In this document: piece by piece, positions 62,850-64,000 of the stretch | Numbering within the stretch: the stretch's first letter is position 1 | Layout of the letters: the number at the start of each line of letters is the position of its first letter | NCBI GenBank assembly: GCA_035556555.1 | Contig: DATMES010000024.1 | Location: 158,128 to 222,127, forward strand | Length of the DNA: 64,000 nt | Direction: 5' to 3' | Source: Frankiaceae bacterium | GTDB lineage: Bacteria > Actinomycetota > Actinomycetes > BP-191 | Notes under the pieces: model-generated | The model's input: only the letters and a program-made list of their open reading frames with translations | Told to the model about the DNA's origin: nothing | Database searches by the model: none | Program-made: the position numbers and the translations under genes

Positions 62850-63976
62850 GCGCCACCCCAGGGGTGTTCGCCGCCGAGCTGGCCGCGCTGGACGTGGTGC
62901 CGTACGACGCCACCGACGCCGACGTCACGGCGGCTCTGCATCGCGACAAGCGCGACCTGCGCGACCTCGCCGCGCTCCTCTCGCCCGCCGCCGAGGCGCG
63001 CGTGGAGGAGCTGGCGCAGGCCGCGGCCGCGCTGACGCTCCAGCGGTTCGGCCGCGCCGTACGACTCTTCGCCCCCCTCTACGTCTCCAACGCCTGCCTG
63101 TCCACGTGCACGTACTGCGGGTTCGCCAAGGACCTCGACGTCCCGCGCCGCACCCTGAGCCCCGACGAGGTCGAGAACGAGGCGCGGCTGCTCACCGAGC
63201 GCGGCTTCCGGCACCTCCTCCTCGTCTCCGGCGAGCACCGCGTCGAGGTCTCGCAGGACTACCTCGTCGAGGTCGTCGAACGGCTGCGGCCGTTCGTGCC
63301 GTCGATCTCGCTGGAGACGCAGACGTGGAGCGACGACACGTACGCGCGCCTCGTCGCGGCCGGCGTCGAGGGGGTCGTGCACTACCAGGAGACGTACGAC
63401 CGGGCGCGCTACGCCGAGGTCCACGTCGCCGGCTGGAAGCGCGACTACGACCGCCGCCTCGCCTCCACCGAACGCGCCGCCGAGGCCGGCATCCGCCGCC
63501 TCGGCATCGGCGCGCTGCTCGGGCTCAGCAACGACTGGCGCGCGGACGTGCTCGCGCTCGGCGCGCACGCGGCGTTCCTCCTGCGCCGCTACTGGCGTAC
63601 CGAGGTGACGGTCTCGCTGCCCCGCATCAAGCCGAGCGCGTCGGGCTACCAGCCGCTCGTGCCGGTGACCGACAGGCAGTACGTCCAGGCGCTGGCGGCG
63701 CTGCGGCTGTACGAGCCCGAGGCCGGCATCGTGCTCTCCACCCGCGAGCCGGCCGCGCTGCGCGACGGCCTCGTGCGCATCGCCGTGACGCACATGAGCG
63801 CCGGATCGTCGACCGAGCCGGGCGGCTACTCGCACCCTGGCGAGGCGCAGGAGCAGTTCGCGGTCTCCGACGAACGCAGCCCCGCCGAGGTGGCCGCCAT
63901 GCTCACCGGGCTCGGATACGAGCCCGTCTGGAAGGACGCCTTCCCCCTCACCGAGGTCCCCGCGCCGGCCCCCTGA
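62846..63976 (+). CDS. thiH: Tyrosine lyase ThiH (radical SAM)
   Basis: 376 residues from GTG 62846. Radical-SAM cluster motif [43 protein letters not shown] and a C-terminal cluster-like GGY-type region. It makes dehydroglycine for ThiG from tyrosine, the oxygen-sensitive route. Many actinomycetes use ThiO instead. Confidence 0.9.
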   Translation: MSATPGVFAAELAALDVVPYDATDADVTAALHRDKRDLRDLAALLSPAAEARVEELAQAAAALTLQRFGRAVRLFAPLYVSNACLSTCTYCGFAKDLDVPRRTLSPDEVENEARLLTERGFRHLLLVSGEHRVEVSQDYLVEVVERLRPFVPSISLETQTWSDDTYARLVAAGVEGVVHYQETYDRARYAEVHVAGWKRDYDRRLASTERAAEAGIRRLGIGALLGLSNDWRADVLALGAHAAFLLRRYWRTEVTVSLPRIKPSASGYQPLVPVTDRQYVQALAALRLYEPEAGIVLSTREPAALRDGLVRIAVTHMSAGSSTEPGGYSHPGEAQEQFAVSDERSPAEVAAMLTGLGYEPVWKDAFPLTEVPAPAP

Positions 63977-64000
63977 CCCGCCCCCTGACCCGCCCCCTGA
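63969..64000. repeat. 12-bp tandem repeat at the end of thiH
   Basis: CCCCCTGACCCG is repeated 2.7 times, starting over the thiH stop and continuing to the window edge. Each unit repeats an in-frame TGA. Confidence 0.7.

Overview
This window is a chromosomal segment from a very GC-rich actinomycete. The evidence is strong G/C third-position bias, many GTG and some TTG starts, ATGA/GTGA/TAGTG gene couplings, a Tad-pilus locus, a PASTA-domain Ser/Thr kinase, an F420-type LLM oxidoreductase, an ArsA / CxxC-protein / ROK-glucokinase block and an actinobacterial cysteine leader peptide. The genus cannot be fixed from the sequence. I see no tRNA, rRNA, CRISPR array, phage or transposase gene. It is mostly core chromosome with one accessory-looking island at 52.5-56.4 kb.

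Layout. 0-4.6 kb (-): Tad/Flp pilus assembly genes tadE, tadG, cpaB, cpaE and the start of cpaF. 4.65-8.7 kb (-): an ABC exporter pair and a long-chain acyl-CoA synthetase. 8.76 kb (+): a secreted TIMP-like membrane-anchored protein. 9.49-17.6 kb (-): one long sulfur operon, cysH-cysI-cysC-cysD-cysN-ssuA-ssuB-ssuC, headed by a 30-codon leader peptide with mutually exclusive RNA hairpins. 17.8-31.3 kb (+): secreted trypsin-like protease, SRPBCC proteins, zinc-ribbon protein, metallophosphoesterase, M50 protease, ArsA ATPase, ROK glucokinase, LLM oxidoreductase, carbamate kinase, EEP hydrolase and a giant cyclase/ATPase/TPR signalling protein. 31.3-35.4 kb (-): RTX protein, TIGR00300-type ornithine/arginine enzyme and an esterase. 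35.6-38.7 kb (+): acyltransferase, sensor kinase and two response regulators. 39.3 kb (-): Crp/Fnr regulator. 40-43 kb (+): phospholipid genes with two paired small membrane proteins. 43-45.3 kb (-): glpK and a DUF1028 protein. 45.3 kb (+): pfkA. 46.3-52.3 kb: lipoprotein, two different DAHP synthases, a sigma/anti-sigma-like fusion and threonine aldolase. 52.5-56.4 kb (+): seven tandem secreted proteins built on one four-cysteine domain. 56.4-60.4 kb (-): GNAT, endonuclease IV, PASTA kinase and LysM-transglycosylase. 60.6-64 kb (+): hydroxyacid dehydrogenase, small proteins, thiG and thiH.

The most interesting signals are these. (1) A 69-nt element occurs three times (9417, 51153, 60560) at identical length, with nested dyads made of three 16-bp half-sites. 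(2) The cysteine leader/attenuator sits upstream of cysH. (3) The seven-gene secreted four-Cys array has a recognisable promoter. (4) A TANNNT box lies 6-7 nt upstream of many start codons, implying widespread leaderless transcripts; one case is a perfect 17-bp divergent promoter palindrome. (5) Several other intergenic palindromes and dispersed repeats have no obvious explanation.
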